Assembly (NCBI GenBank): GCA_934481345.1 | Contig: CAKSPF010000001.1 | Coordinates: 434,001-498,000, forward strand | Source: an uncultured Clostridia bacterium | GTDB taxonomy: Bacteria; Bacillota; Clostridia; UMGS1810 | Reading direction: 5' to 3' | Length of the DNA stretch: 64,000 nucleotides | Shown: one piece after another, positions 22,828 to 30,416 of the stretch | Position numbering within the stretch: position 1 is the stretch's first letter | Layout: every line of letters starts with the position of its first letter | Translations under genes and position numbers: made by a program | The notes under the pieces: generated by a model | What the model saw: the letters and a program-made list of their open reading frames with translations, nothing else | Told to the model about the DNA's origin: nothing | The model's database searches: none

Positions 22828-24389
22828 ACCGATTCCCTTTTGTGCAAAAAGTTCTTTTTGTATTCGGGGTTTGTTTCGGGATAGTCGCTTCTGTAATGTA
22901 CCCCTCTTGACTCTCTGCGGCTTATTGCGCTTTTTACGGCACATTTGCACACTGTAATCATGTTTTCACATTCCCGTCTGCTCACCAATGCGCCGAAACC
23001 GTCAGAGCCGTATTTGTTTATCTTTTCTTCTGCACCGCATATGATTTCAAACGCCGTGTTTAAACCGTCTTCATTTCTTACCGGTCCCATGTATTCCGAC
23101 ATAACCGAACGGATTTTTTCTTTTATCTGTTCAAAATACTCCTTGTTTTTAATAGCGTCACTGTTCGGCAGTATCCTGTCATCAATTTCTGCAAAATCAC
23201 GGTCTGCGGTATATTTTTCGGCATTTTTGCCTGCTGCAGTGCCGAATACATAAATCTCCGTGCCTGCATTTCCGCCTACGCGGTTTGCACCGTGAATACC
23301 TCCGGCTGCTTCTCCTGCCGCATAAAGACCTTCCACGCATGTTCTGCACTTGCCGTCAATCACTATTCCGCCCATAAACGAATGTGCACACGGCGCCGCC
23401 TCTATTTTTTGCTTTGTAATATCTATACCGGCTTTTTTGAAACGCTCATAGTAGAGAGCGTGTTTTTCCTTGATTTCCGCTTCGTCCGCGTCCGTAAAAT
23501 CTATATATACTCCTCCGTGCTCGGTTGCATTGCCGCTTATGATTTCTTTATAAATCAGCTTCGCAAGCATGTCCTTCGGTATATCCCCCTCGGCTTTGTA
23601 ATGCTTCAACAAAAATCTTTCGCCGTGACGGTTTGTGATTTTTCCGCCTTTGGCAAGCAGTGTTGTCGATATGCCGAGCTTTTCGGGATAAATGCATCTG
23701 CACGGCTCGTACTGAATGAACTCCATGTCTGTAAGATACGCACCGGCACGGTAAGCCGCTCCGTAGCCGTCGCCCGTCATTTCAAGCGGATATGTGCTGT
23801 CGGACGCAATGTGTATTCCCCCGGTAGCAATTATTACGGCTTTCGCACAGACAAAAAATTTTCTCTTGTTTTTTAAATCAAGCACCTCCGCTCCGACCGC
23901 CCTGCCATCTTTTGTGATAATATCCGAAAGCATTGCGTCGGATATTATTCTTACTCCTAAGTTTTCCGCCATGGAATAAAATTTTTTGAGCGTTATTCTT
24001 CCCGTAAGATTTTCTATATGTACAAGGCGCGGCACTGTGCATCCGAGCGGCTTTAACAGCTGATAACCGCTCCCGTCCCTGTCAAATTCCAGCCCTGTTT
24101 TTTCTACAAATTCCACCTCCGAAACGGCATTTTCGGAAAGTATTTTTACAAGCTTTGGATTGTTTATTTCTCCGCCGCCCTTTGAAGTGTCCTTTGCGTA
24201 AAGCTCCGCACTGTCATCGGGCGCAAGAGGCGCGTTAAACCCCAATACGTGGTTTGAAGCGGCGTCGGCGCTCTTTGTAATTACTGTAACGCTGCACCCT
24301 TTTGCCGCAGCCGTGCAGGCAGCTTTCATTCCTGCAATCCCTGCCCCTGCGACAAGGACGTCCGCCTTAATGATTTTAGAACTGTTCAT
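22824..24389 (-). CDS. Fumarate-reductase/SdhA-like FAD flavoprotein
   Basis: 521 residues. FAD motif 'VLVAGAGIAGMKAACTAAAKG', then 'AVIIATGGIHI', the 'PCAHSFMGGIVID' substrate-site segment and 'GAAGGIHGANRVGGNAGTE', as in succinate dehydrogenase and fumarate reductase flavoprotein chains. A C-terminal helical domain ends in 'SRGVHYRSDYPE', the conserved Arg/His region. No iron-sulfur or membrane partner is adjacent and no Tat or Sec signal is seen, so it is cytoplasmic and needs an unknown electron partner. It probably reduces (or oxidises) a C-C bond next to a carboxylate. Confidence 0.85.
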   Translation of the reverse strand: MNSSKIIKADVLVAGAGIAGMKAACTAAAKGCSVTVITKSADAASNHVLGFNAPLAPDDSAELYAKDTSKGGGEINNPKLVKILSENAVSEVEFVEKTGLEFDRDGSGYQLLKPLGCTVPRLVHIENLTGRITLKKFYSMAENLGVRIISDAMLSDIITKDGRAVGAEVLDLKNKRKFFVCAKAVIIATGGIHIASDSTYPLEMTGDGYGAAYRAGAYLTDMEFIQYEPCRCIYPEKLGISTTLLAKGGKITNRHGERFLLKHYKAEGDIPKDMLAKLIYKEIISGNATEHGGVYIDFTDADEAEIKEKHALYYERFKKAGIDITKQKIEAAPCAHSFMGGIVIDGKCRTCVEGLYAAGEAAGGIHGANRVGGNAGTEIYVFGTAAGKNAEKYTADRDFAEIDDRILPNSDAIKNKEYFEQIKEKIRSVMSEYMGPVRNEDGLNTAFEIICGAEEKINKYGSDGFGALVSRRECENMITVCKCAVKSAISRRESRGVHYRSDYPETNPEYKKNFLHKRESV

Positions 24390-24392
24390 AAA

Positions 24393-25319
24393 TCATTCCT
24401 CACATTCGCCGAGAAGCTTTAAAGCATTTTTGCGGCAGATTTTTTCATATGTTTCATAGCTTATTTTTCCGTTTTCGCAGGCTTCATCCAGAAAATCCGA
24501 AAGCTTAAGCATCTCATATGCCGCATTTTCGGGATTAATGTTTTCGGGATCGTGTATGTCTGTTGCATAGAAAATACGGTCCGAAAACTCCTCCATAAAT
24601 CTGTATGAATATTCCTTATCCCTCGTCATCGCCCTGTAGCCCGAAAGCGATGAAAGATCGCAGTAAAGATTTTTGTACTTGCGCATCAAAAAGGCAACTC
24701 TGCCTTCGTTTTTAACTTTTCCCGAAGGATAACCGTCCCTTGTATCCTCCGTAACATCAGCGTCAAGCTCCGACCAGAAGCGTACCGAATGACCTATGAT
24801 TTTAAGGCTTGGAAACATTTTCAGCACCTTTTCAAGCTTTGGCAAATGCAAATCATCCGCAACGCCGTAGTCATATTCGTTTTTCCCGAAATGGAGCGTA
24901 ACCGACATACCGCATTTTTCGCAGTGCTTAAAAAGGTTTAATACCCTCGGATCGTCAAGGCTGATGTTTGAGATTAGCTCGCTTACTCCCCGCGCACCCC
25001 TTGATTTGTAGTAATTTATGTAATGTGAAAAATCCGTATCCGCATTGTTGCTGCCAAACCTCGGGTCCAGTCCGCAAAACCACCAGCCTATTGTGTCATT
25101 GTATTTTTTTGCAATCGCCTCCGCCTCTCTCGGTGAAAGCCGCTCCGTGGTAAATTCCGGGCACGTTCCGGGCGGCAAAAGCACACCTTTTTCTACGCCT
25201 ATTCTGTCATACATTTTCCTCAGCTCGTGAACCGTCGGATAAAAATGACCGGAAAGCTTCGGAATCCCTCTTTCCTCTATACAGTGAACATGCATATCTA
25301 TTTTTTTAAGTTTCTTCAT
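24393..25319 (-). CDS. Amidohydrolase_2-type metal hydrolase, first gene of the operon
   Basis: 308 residues, a TIM-barrel amidohydrolase. 'KKIDMHVHC' is the first metal-binding H-x-H; 'MSVTLHFG' and 'LKIIGHSVRFW' give further His ligands, and 'IFYATDIHDPENI' the final Asp. Relatives are lactonases (including sugar-acid lactonases), decarboxylases and hydratases. In this setting a lactonase that opens an aldonolactone is plausible but unproven. ATG 25319 is preceded by GGAGG, and the next gene begins 3 bases after the stop. Confidence 0.85.
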   Translation of the reverse strand: MKKLKKIDMHVHCIEERGIPKLSGHFYPTVHELRKMYDRIGVEKGVLLPPGTCPEFTTERLSPREAEAIAKKYNDTIGWWFCGLDPRFGSNNADTDFSHYINYYKSRGARGVSELISNISLDDPRVLNLFKHCEKCGMSVTLHFGKNEYDYGVADDLHLPKLEKVLKMFPSLKIIGHSVRFWSELDADVTEDTRDGYPSGKVKNEGRVAFLMRKYKNLYCDLSSLSGYRAMTRDKEYSYRFMEEFSDRIFYATDIHDPENINPENAAYEMLKLSDFLDEACENGKISYETYEKICRKNALKLLGECEE

Positions 25320-25340
25320 ACCGCAATACCTCCATAATTA

Positions 25341-25458
25341 ATTATAGATTCAAATTACCGTTATCGGAATACTCAATAATGCCTGTTTAAAATATTTAAA
25401 ATTAGGTATTGCAAAATCAGATTCCGTGTTGTATAATTGTTTACTAAGTTTAAACAGG
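25341..25458. promoter_or_regulatory. Divergent control region of the nine-gene operon and its regulator
   Basis: Minus strand: TATAAT at 25341-25346, with a poor -35. Plus strand: TTGCAA 25409-25414, 17-base spacer, TATAAT 25432-25437, a good promoter for the 25475 regulator. Two 10-base half-sites in inverted order, CCTGTTTAAA (25382-25391) and TTTAAACAGG (25449-25458), flank it. They sit well for a DNA-looping dimer or tetramer. The poor -35 on the operon side suggests activation. Confidence 0.7.
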
Positions 25459-25474
25459 AGGAAGGCAGTGCGCT

Positions 25475-26578
25475 GTGAAAAATCCAAAAATTCCGGTAAT
25501 AGTTGAAAATAATTATTTAAAATCCGTCTGGTGTACCGAAATACTCGACGGTATCGGTAAACAAAAGTGTGAACTTGTTCCTTTGGACAACATAAAAAAC
25601 TTTACTCAGAATTCCGTAGTGCCGATAATCGGCACCACAAACCATTTTTTGAAAAAAAGCATTACCGCATGTATCGAAAGAAATCTGCGCCCTATTGTCG
25701 TGGGTACCGAAATCACCGATGTTGACAGCAGAATAAGCACTATAAAAACCAACCGCAAGGCGGCAGTCACAAGCCTTCTGAAATACTTCAACGCCTCCGG
25801 CAGAAACGATATTGCACTTCTCGGAATAAACAGCCACTCAAATATAGATACAGAGAAAAAAGAAGCTTTTACCGAGGCTTTTTCGGCTCTGTACGGAAAG
25901 GATGCGTCCGGAAATATCTATTATAATGAAACAAATGCTAAAGCCTGTATGAATAATCTTTTGAAGGATATTTCATCATATAACGGCGTCATATGTTCAA
26001 ACGATTATTTTGCGGCAGCATTCATTGCAGACGCTTTGAAAAACGGCCTGAAAATACCCGATGACGTTTTCGTGGCAGGATATGGCAATTCGTTTATAGC
26101 CAAAAATATAAAACCGTCAATTACAAGCGTTGCCCCGAAATATCATGAAATGGGCGTTCAGGCAAGAAAAGCATATTATTATCTCAGCGATAATCCGTCC
26201 GTAAGCTCTGCCGGGATACTGGTGGACTATGATATAATTGTGCGCGAAAGTACGGATAATATAAACTTTGAAAATACCTTCAGCATAGCCTCCAATGATT
26301 TTGAGCCATGCACACATACAATGTTTGATGATGATAATATGAATAAAATAATCGGTCTTGATGCCGTTTTCGGCTCCTCCGACGCTTCTCTTGTAATGAT
26401 TTTAAAGGGAATTATGAATGATGTTTCATACAGCGCCCTTGCCGAAAACCTGTATTTGTCGGATTCAGCCTTCAGATATAAGCTCAACAAAATTTTTGCT
26501 CTTACACACACTCAGTCAAAAAACGAACTTAAGGAATTGCTTAATCGGGTGCGGTTCAAAAACGGAGATTTTGTATAA
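25475..26578 (+). CDS. Regulator with LacI-type sensor and C-terminal helix-turn-helix
   Basis: 367 residues from GTG 25475 (AGGAGG at 25456-25461). The first 270 residues look like a periplasmic-binding-protein-type sensor of LacI/GntR regulators: 'PIVVGTEITDVDSRISTIKT', 'NDIALLGINSHSN', 'NGVICSNDYFAAAFIADAL' and 'DDVFVAGYGNSFIAKNIKPS'. There is no N-terminal LacI helix-turn-helix. Instead the last 65 residues contain 'VSYSALAENLYLSDSAFRYKL', an apparent C-terminal helix-turn-helix. Divergent from the operon it probably controls. The ligand is likely a sugar or sugar acid. Confidence 0.75.
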   Translation: MKNPKIPVIVENNYLKSVWCTEILDGIGKQKCELVPLDNIKNFTQNSVVPIIGTTNHFLKKSITACIERNLRPIVVGTEITDVDSRISTIKTNRKAAVTSLLKYFNASGRNDIALLGINSHSNIDTEKKEAFTEAFSALYGKDASGNIYYNETNAKACMNNLLKDISSYNGVICSNDYFAAAFIADALKNGLKIPDDVFVAGYGNSFIAKNIKPSITSVAPKYHEMGVQARKAYYYLSDNPSVSSAGILVDYDIIVRESTDNINFENTFSIASNDFEPCTHTMFDDDNMNKIIGLDAVFGSSDASLVMILKGIMNDVSYSALAENLYLSDSAFRYKLNKIFALTHTQSKNELKELLNRVRFKNGDFV

Positions 26579-26633
26579 TACCTCAGAAAATTCTGCAAAT
26601 ATATAATACTTTAAACTTAAAGGATGATTAAAA

Positions 26634-27485
26634 TTGAGTACAATTATTTCTCTTGACAACGGTACGGCAAATGTAAAAATTTCTTCTCTCGGCGCACAGC
26701 TTCTGAGCTTTTGCAGCGGCGAAACGGAATATATGTGGCAGGCTGATGAAAACGTGTGGGGTTTTACCGCTCCCGTCCTGTTTCCGATATGCGGCAGCCT
26801 TAACGGCGGACGGTATATCTATAACGGTAACGGCTATGAATTGCCTCCCCACGGGTTCGCAAGATTTATGGAATTTGAAATCGAAAAATCAACCGACACA
26901 AAAGCATATTTCCTGTTAAAATCCACCGACGCCATAAAAAAACAATACCCGTTTGATTTTGAATTTCGTGTTGTATTTGAGCTTAAAGCAAAAAGACTCG
27001 ACATAACCTACTCGGTAATAAATACAGGCGAAAACGAAATGTATTTTTCTTTCGGCAGCCATGAGGGATACGCATGCCCCGAAGGCGCAGATCAATACAC
27101 AGTAAAATTTGAAAAAGACTCCGTTCTCACAAGACATATGCTCGAAAACAGCTTTTTTAACGGACAAACAGAAAAAATCCTGCTTGAAAACAACACCCTC
27201 GCCCTTGATTACAGCGAATTTGAGAAATGTACATATGTTTTCAGAAATATCAATTCAGAAAGCGTAATCCTTGCAAATGAAAACAGAAAAATCCGTATAG
27301 GATTTCCGGGATATAATACACTTGCAATCTGGACGCTCCCTTTCAGAAAATATGTTTGTATAGAACCCTGGTGCGGCTCCTCCGAAGAAAAAGGCTTTGA
27401 CGGTGATATTTCAAAAAAAGACGGCATCTTGTGTATAAAGCCGTTCCAAACCTTTGAAAGAACCCATTTCGCCGAAATTCTTTAG
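26634..27485 (+). CDS. Aldose 1-epimerase family protein (LacX-like)
   Basis: 283 residues from TTG 26634 with AAAGGATG upstream. Galactose-mutarotase fold: 'GTANVKISSLGAQLLSF', 'PVLFPICGSLNGGRYIYNG', 'LPPHGFARFMEF', 'YFSFGSHEGYACP', and 'CIEPWCGSSEEKGFDGDI'. The His after PP-H-G and the Glu in IEPW fit the catalytic pair of the family. It probably mutarotates a sugar at C1. It lies 55 bases after the regulator gene in the same direction and may be read through from it. Confidence 0.88.
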   Translation: MSTIISLDNGTANVKISSLGAQLLSFCSGETEYMWQADENVWGFTAPVLFPICGSLNGGRYIYNGNGYELPPHGFARFMEFEIEKSTDTKAYFLLKSTDAIKKQYPFDFEFRVVFELKAKRLDITYSVINTGENEMYFSFGSHEGYACPEGADQYTVKFEKDSVLTRHMLENSFFNGQTEKILLENNTLALDYSEFEKCTYVFRNINSESVILANENRKIRIGFPGYNTLAIWTLPFRKYVCIEPWCGSSEEKGFDGDISKKDGILCIKPFQTFERTHFAEIL

Positions 27486-27503
27486 ATTTTTTGCCCCTAA
27501 AAT

Positions 27504-27538
27504 TAAAAGCCGTCTGTAGATTTTGTCTATAGACGGCT
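27504..27538. terminator. Bidirectional terminator hairpin, second copy
   Basis: The same 35 bases as 13764-13798, again between convergent genes (aldose epimerase and XRE gene). Such exact identity over a non-coding hairpin, next to nearly identical DUF1273 genes, indicates recent copying. Confidence 0.85.
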
Positions 27539-27591
27539 GATTTATTATTTCTCAATTTTCATAGTTACACTCTTAACATTCAAAAATTGCC

Positions 27592-27840
27592 TCAAATTTC
27601 TATATCAAGACCTTCGAAAAAATCATCAAATGAGCAGTTGTAAATTTTCTTTAATTCAATAATTACACTTACCCGAATATTAAGTTCACCGGCTTCATAT
27701 TTCGCATAAGTGCTCCTGCCGATGTCACATCCACGACGTTGAAGTTCGGCACATAGCTTTTCTTGAGAAATGTCATAATTAAGTCTAAGCCTTCTTAAAT
27801 TATCACCCATATTACGATCACGTCTGATTTTCTGTTCCAT
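27592..27840 (-). CDS. XRE-family helix-turn-helix protein
   Basis: 82 residues, start ATG 27840. A Cro/CI-type helix-turn-helix: 'MGDNLRRLRLNYDISQEKLC', 'IGRSTYAKYEAGELNIRVSV' and a last 'FDDFFEGL' helix typical of HTH_3 proteins. It is divergent from DUF1273 copy B, with a perfect palindrome ACAATT-CAT-AATTGT at 27853-27867 between them. It takes the position held by the ribbon-helix-helix gene in the first cassette. Confidence 0.88.
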   Translation of the reverse strand: MEQKIRRDRNMGDNLRRLRLNYDISQEKLCAELQRRGCDIGRSTYAKYEAGELNIRVSVIIELKKIYNCSFDDFFEGLDIEI

Positions 27841-27852
27841 AAATTACACCTC

Positions 27853-27906
27853 ACAATTCATAATTGTCCAGTATCAGTTGCAATTATCCATATTGTATGA
27901 TATAAT
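27853..27906. promoter_or_regulatory. Operator-promoter of DUF1273 copy B
   Basis: The palindrome ACAATTCATAATTGT at 27853-27867 is a fitting XRE operator, directly before the XRE start codon. TTGCAA (27878-27883) and TATAAT (27901-27906) with a 17-base spacer drive DUF1273-B. The sequence shares nothing obvious with the operator of copy A. Confidence 0.68.
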
Positions 27907-27958
27907 CGAGAAAAATATTGTCCGCGATGCTGGTCAATAATTGTTTGGAGTGATAAAT

Positions 27959-28492
27959 TTGGATTTAAAAGAACGTACCTGTTGTTTCTTTGGACACAGG
28001 GATATTGAAGTTACAGACGAATTAGTCAATTGTATTACAAAAACTGTTGAATGGTTAATCACAGATAAGGATATTAATACATTTTTATTCGGCAGCAGAA
28101 GTGATTTTGACAGCATTTGCCTGAAAGTTGTTACTGAACTAAAAAAGAAATACCACAGCATTGTGCGGATTTATGTCCGCGCAGAATTTCCCTATATTAA
28201 CGAGGATTACGTCAACCACCTTTTGAAATTCTATGACTACACATATTTTCCGGAACATATGATAAATGCCGGACGGGCTGCATATGTCGAGCGCAATCAT
28301 GAAATGATTGATAAAAGCAGCTTCTGCGTGTTTTATTGTGACGAGTATTATATCTCGCCCGAAAAGGAAAATGTAAAAAGACCTACACGCTATCAACCGC
28401 GCAGCGGCACAAAACTTGCCTATGATTATGCCGTAAAAAAAGAAAAACAAATAATAAATATAAAATCCGGATATAATAAAGAAAATTTTTAG
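27959..28492 (+). CDS. DUF1273 / SLOG-family protein, copy B
   Basis: 177 residues from TTG 27959 (GGAG upstream; a TTG at 27941 is also in frame but has no ribosome site). The gene is a near-exact copy of 14113-14634: the start codon is TTG in place of ATG and two codons differ (Arg23 to Cys, Arg31 to Trp or near it). The copies diverge only in the last residues (KSGYNKENF here, KSINI there). Same signature RTCCFFGHRD and proposed nucleotide-ligand role. Both changed arginines may matter for function. Confidence 0.85.
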   Translation: MDLKERTCCFFGHRDIEVTDELVNCITKTVEWLITDKDINTFLFGSRSDFDSICLKVVTELKKKYHSIVRIYVRAEFPYINEDYVNHLLKFYDYTYFPEHMINAGRAAYVERNHEMIDKSSFCVFYCDEYYISPEKENVKRPTRYQPRSGTKLAYDYAVKKEKQIINIKSGYNKENF

Positions 28493-28526
28493 AAATACAA
28501 CAACAGATACTTAAACACTGCCGAAT

Positions 28527-28603
28527 AAAAAGGAACTGCCGCTTTTATGCGGACAGTCCCTTTTTGTATATGAAAACCGCACGAAAAGCTTTCGTGCGGT
28601 TTT
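28527..28603. terminator. Two adjacent bidirectional terminators
   Basis: Hairpin 1 (28527-28565): AAAAAGGAACTGCCGC pairs imperfectly with GCGGACAGTCCCTTTTT. Hairpin 2 (28573-28603): AAAACCGCACGAAA pairs perfectly with TTTCGTGCGGTTTT, 14 bases, 3-base loop. They separate DUF1273-B from the convergent glycan locus. Confidence 0.88.
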
Positions 28604-28610
28604 TTCGGAT

Positions 28611-30296
28611 TTAAACCCGTTTTATATCATATGTTTCTTTGTTGTAGTCAACGGTGATTTTTGTTCCGTTTGAATATGTTGTCCGGTATACTCCGTCCGC
28701 GATTTTTTCGTGATTTTCAATGAACTCAAATCTTTCGGGTTTAAGCTCCTCGTAGTCATCGGACATTTGCTTTATCTTTGAAACGCTGTCTTTTAATTCC
28801 TCATCTGTCGTTGTAACAAAATCCTCAAGCCCCATCCAGTTATTGCCGGAAGCAAAGTTAGCAAAATAGCATACCAGCGGACGTCCGCCCCACTCAAAGT
28901 ACCTGAGCCTGTTTTTGACAGCCTTTGCAGTGTAGTTGAGGGTGGCTGTGCACGGATTGTACATTGTAATTCCATGATATACTATATGCCAGAACGGGAT
29001 AATCTCGTCACATAAAATTACTTTTTCATCAGGCTCGGTTCTGTATACCGGATACATTACATAATCTGTATCGGATGCGGCAAAATCGTTGCCCGACTCC
29101 GAAGCAAAACCGCCGAAATTTTTTTTGGAAAGCTGCATGATTTTCCTGTACCAACCGGCTGATTCCCTCCTGTCGGTCGGGTGGTTTTTGTCGTAGCATT
29201 TAAGCAGCGGCAGAATTGTTATAACGTCTATGTAATGCACACCTTCAAAACCGAAATCCTTTATAATTTTCTGATTTGACAGCTCAAACCGCTCGTACTG
29301 CCTTTTCGGGCATATTTTGTGCGGACGTCCTCCCGACCAACAATACGGTCTTTTGTGCAGCGACATATCCTTGTTTTTAAGCAGATATTCCTCGTCCCAG
29401 CAGTCTGCAATGCTGTATGCGGCGGTTGCGTCATCATGGCATACGGCAAGATATCCCATGCTCTGAAGCTTTTTTATGAGCTTAACCATTTTTTCCTCGC
29501 CGCCAAGCCTCGGATCTACCGGAAGTATCTGCGGAAAACGACCGTCATGACCGCCGTAGTTCCAGCCTACCAGGCAAAACTCAGCCTTGCCTATCCCTTG
29601 CTTTTTAAATTCGTCGGCAATGTCGCCTATCCTGTCAAATGTGCAGGCAACATGCATCGGCGGCTCCGTTTCGGGAGTTTGATATTCAACGGGGCTCGGA
29701 GCAGGTTTCCACCCCTGGCGGACGCGAACTTCAATTCCCTCCGAAGCCCTCAGCAGTCTCTCGTCTGCCTTTACACGCTCTTTGAGAGGTACGCAGCCGC
29801 ACCGAGTCATCTGATATTCACGGTATTTTCTTGCCATTGACGAATAAGAACCGTCCGAAAGTGTGTGATATTCTATGCGTATATCGTCATACATTCTGTC
29901 GCCGTCAATATAAAATCTGGGATATGTGTAATATACTCCGTCTTTTAATCCGAGCTCCATGCCAAAGTCATACTGCATTCCCGTAACAATTCCGAGTATT
30001 CCCTCTCCGCCTTTGTTCCAGCCGTAGCAGGTCACAAAAACATGATCCCTCGATACGTTAGATTCACCGCGTTCCTTAAAATATGTAAGAAACGTTCCCT
30101 CTGTGCTCATGTTAGTGACAAAATATCCTTCGTCACCGATTTTGGCATTGAAATAATCATACAAAAAGTCAATGTATTTAACGTTATCTCCAACCGTTTC
30201 CTTCGGTACGGAAGCTGTGAGCACATTGCCGCTTTTGTTTATAACCGCGTCGAAAACTTCAAAGCTGCCGTCAAAGTATACAAATCTTGCTTTCAT
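28611..30296 (-). CDS. Putative intracellular glycosidase (DUF5696-like)
   Basis: 561 residues from ATG 30296, with AAAGGAG upstream; no signal peptide. An N-terminal beta domain (about 1-190) is followed by a barrel-like region with 'GKAEFCLVGWNYGGHDGRFP', 'MGYLAVCHDDATAAYS', 'FGFEGVHYIDVITILP' and 'GGFASESGNDFAAS', patterns I associate with DUF5696 proteins, which are distant glycoside hydrolases. The Asp in 'HYIDVI' and Glu in 'ASESGND' are candidate catalytic residues (inference). It is the last gene of the glycan locus. The family call is moderate. Confidence 0.55.
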   Translation of the reverse strand: MKARFVYFDGSFEVFDAVINKSGNVLTASVPKETVGDNVKYIDFLYDYFNAKIGDEGYFVTNMSTEGTFLTYFKERGESNVSRDHVFVTCYGWNKGGEGILGIVTGMQYDFGMELGLKDGVYYTYPRFYIDGDRMYDDIRIEYHTLSDGSYSSMARKYREYQMTRCGCVPLKERVKADERLLRASEGIEVRVRQGWKPAPSPVEYQTPETEPPMHVACTFDRIGDIADEFKKQGIGKAEFCLVGWNYGGHDGRFPQILPVDPRLGGEEKMVKLIKKLQSMGYLAVCHDDATAAYSIADCWDEEYLLKNKDMSLHKRPYCWSGGRPHKICPKRQYERFELSNQKIIKDFGFEGVHYIDVITILPLLKCYDKNHPTDRRESAGWYRKIMQLSKKNFGGFASESGNDFAASDTDYVMYPVYRTEPDEKVILCDEIIPFWHIVYHGITMYNPCTATLNYTAKAVKNRLRYFEWGGRPLVCYFANFASGNNWMGLEDFVTTTDEELKDSVSKIKQMSDDYEELKPERFEFIENHEKIADGVYRTTYSNGTKITVDYNKETYDIKRV

Positions 30297-30416
30297 TGTC
30301 CGTATTCTCCTTTTATAAAATTTAATAAGCAATTATATGACATGATATGTCATTTTACAATACCTGATTTTAATAATCCTAAACTGTATGATTTTGGGTA
30401 TTGACAAATAATTTAT

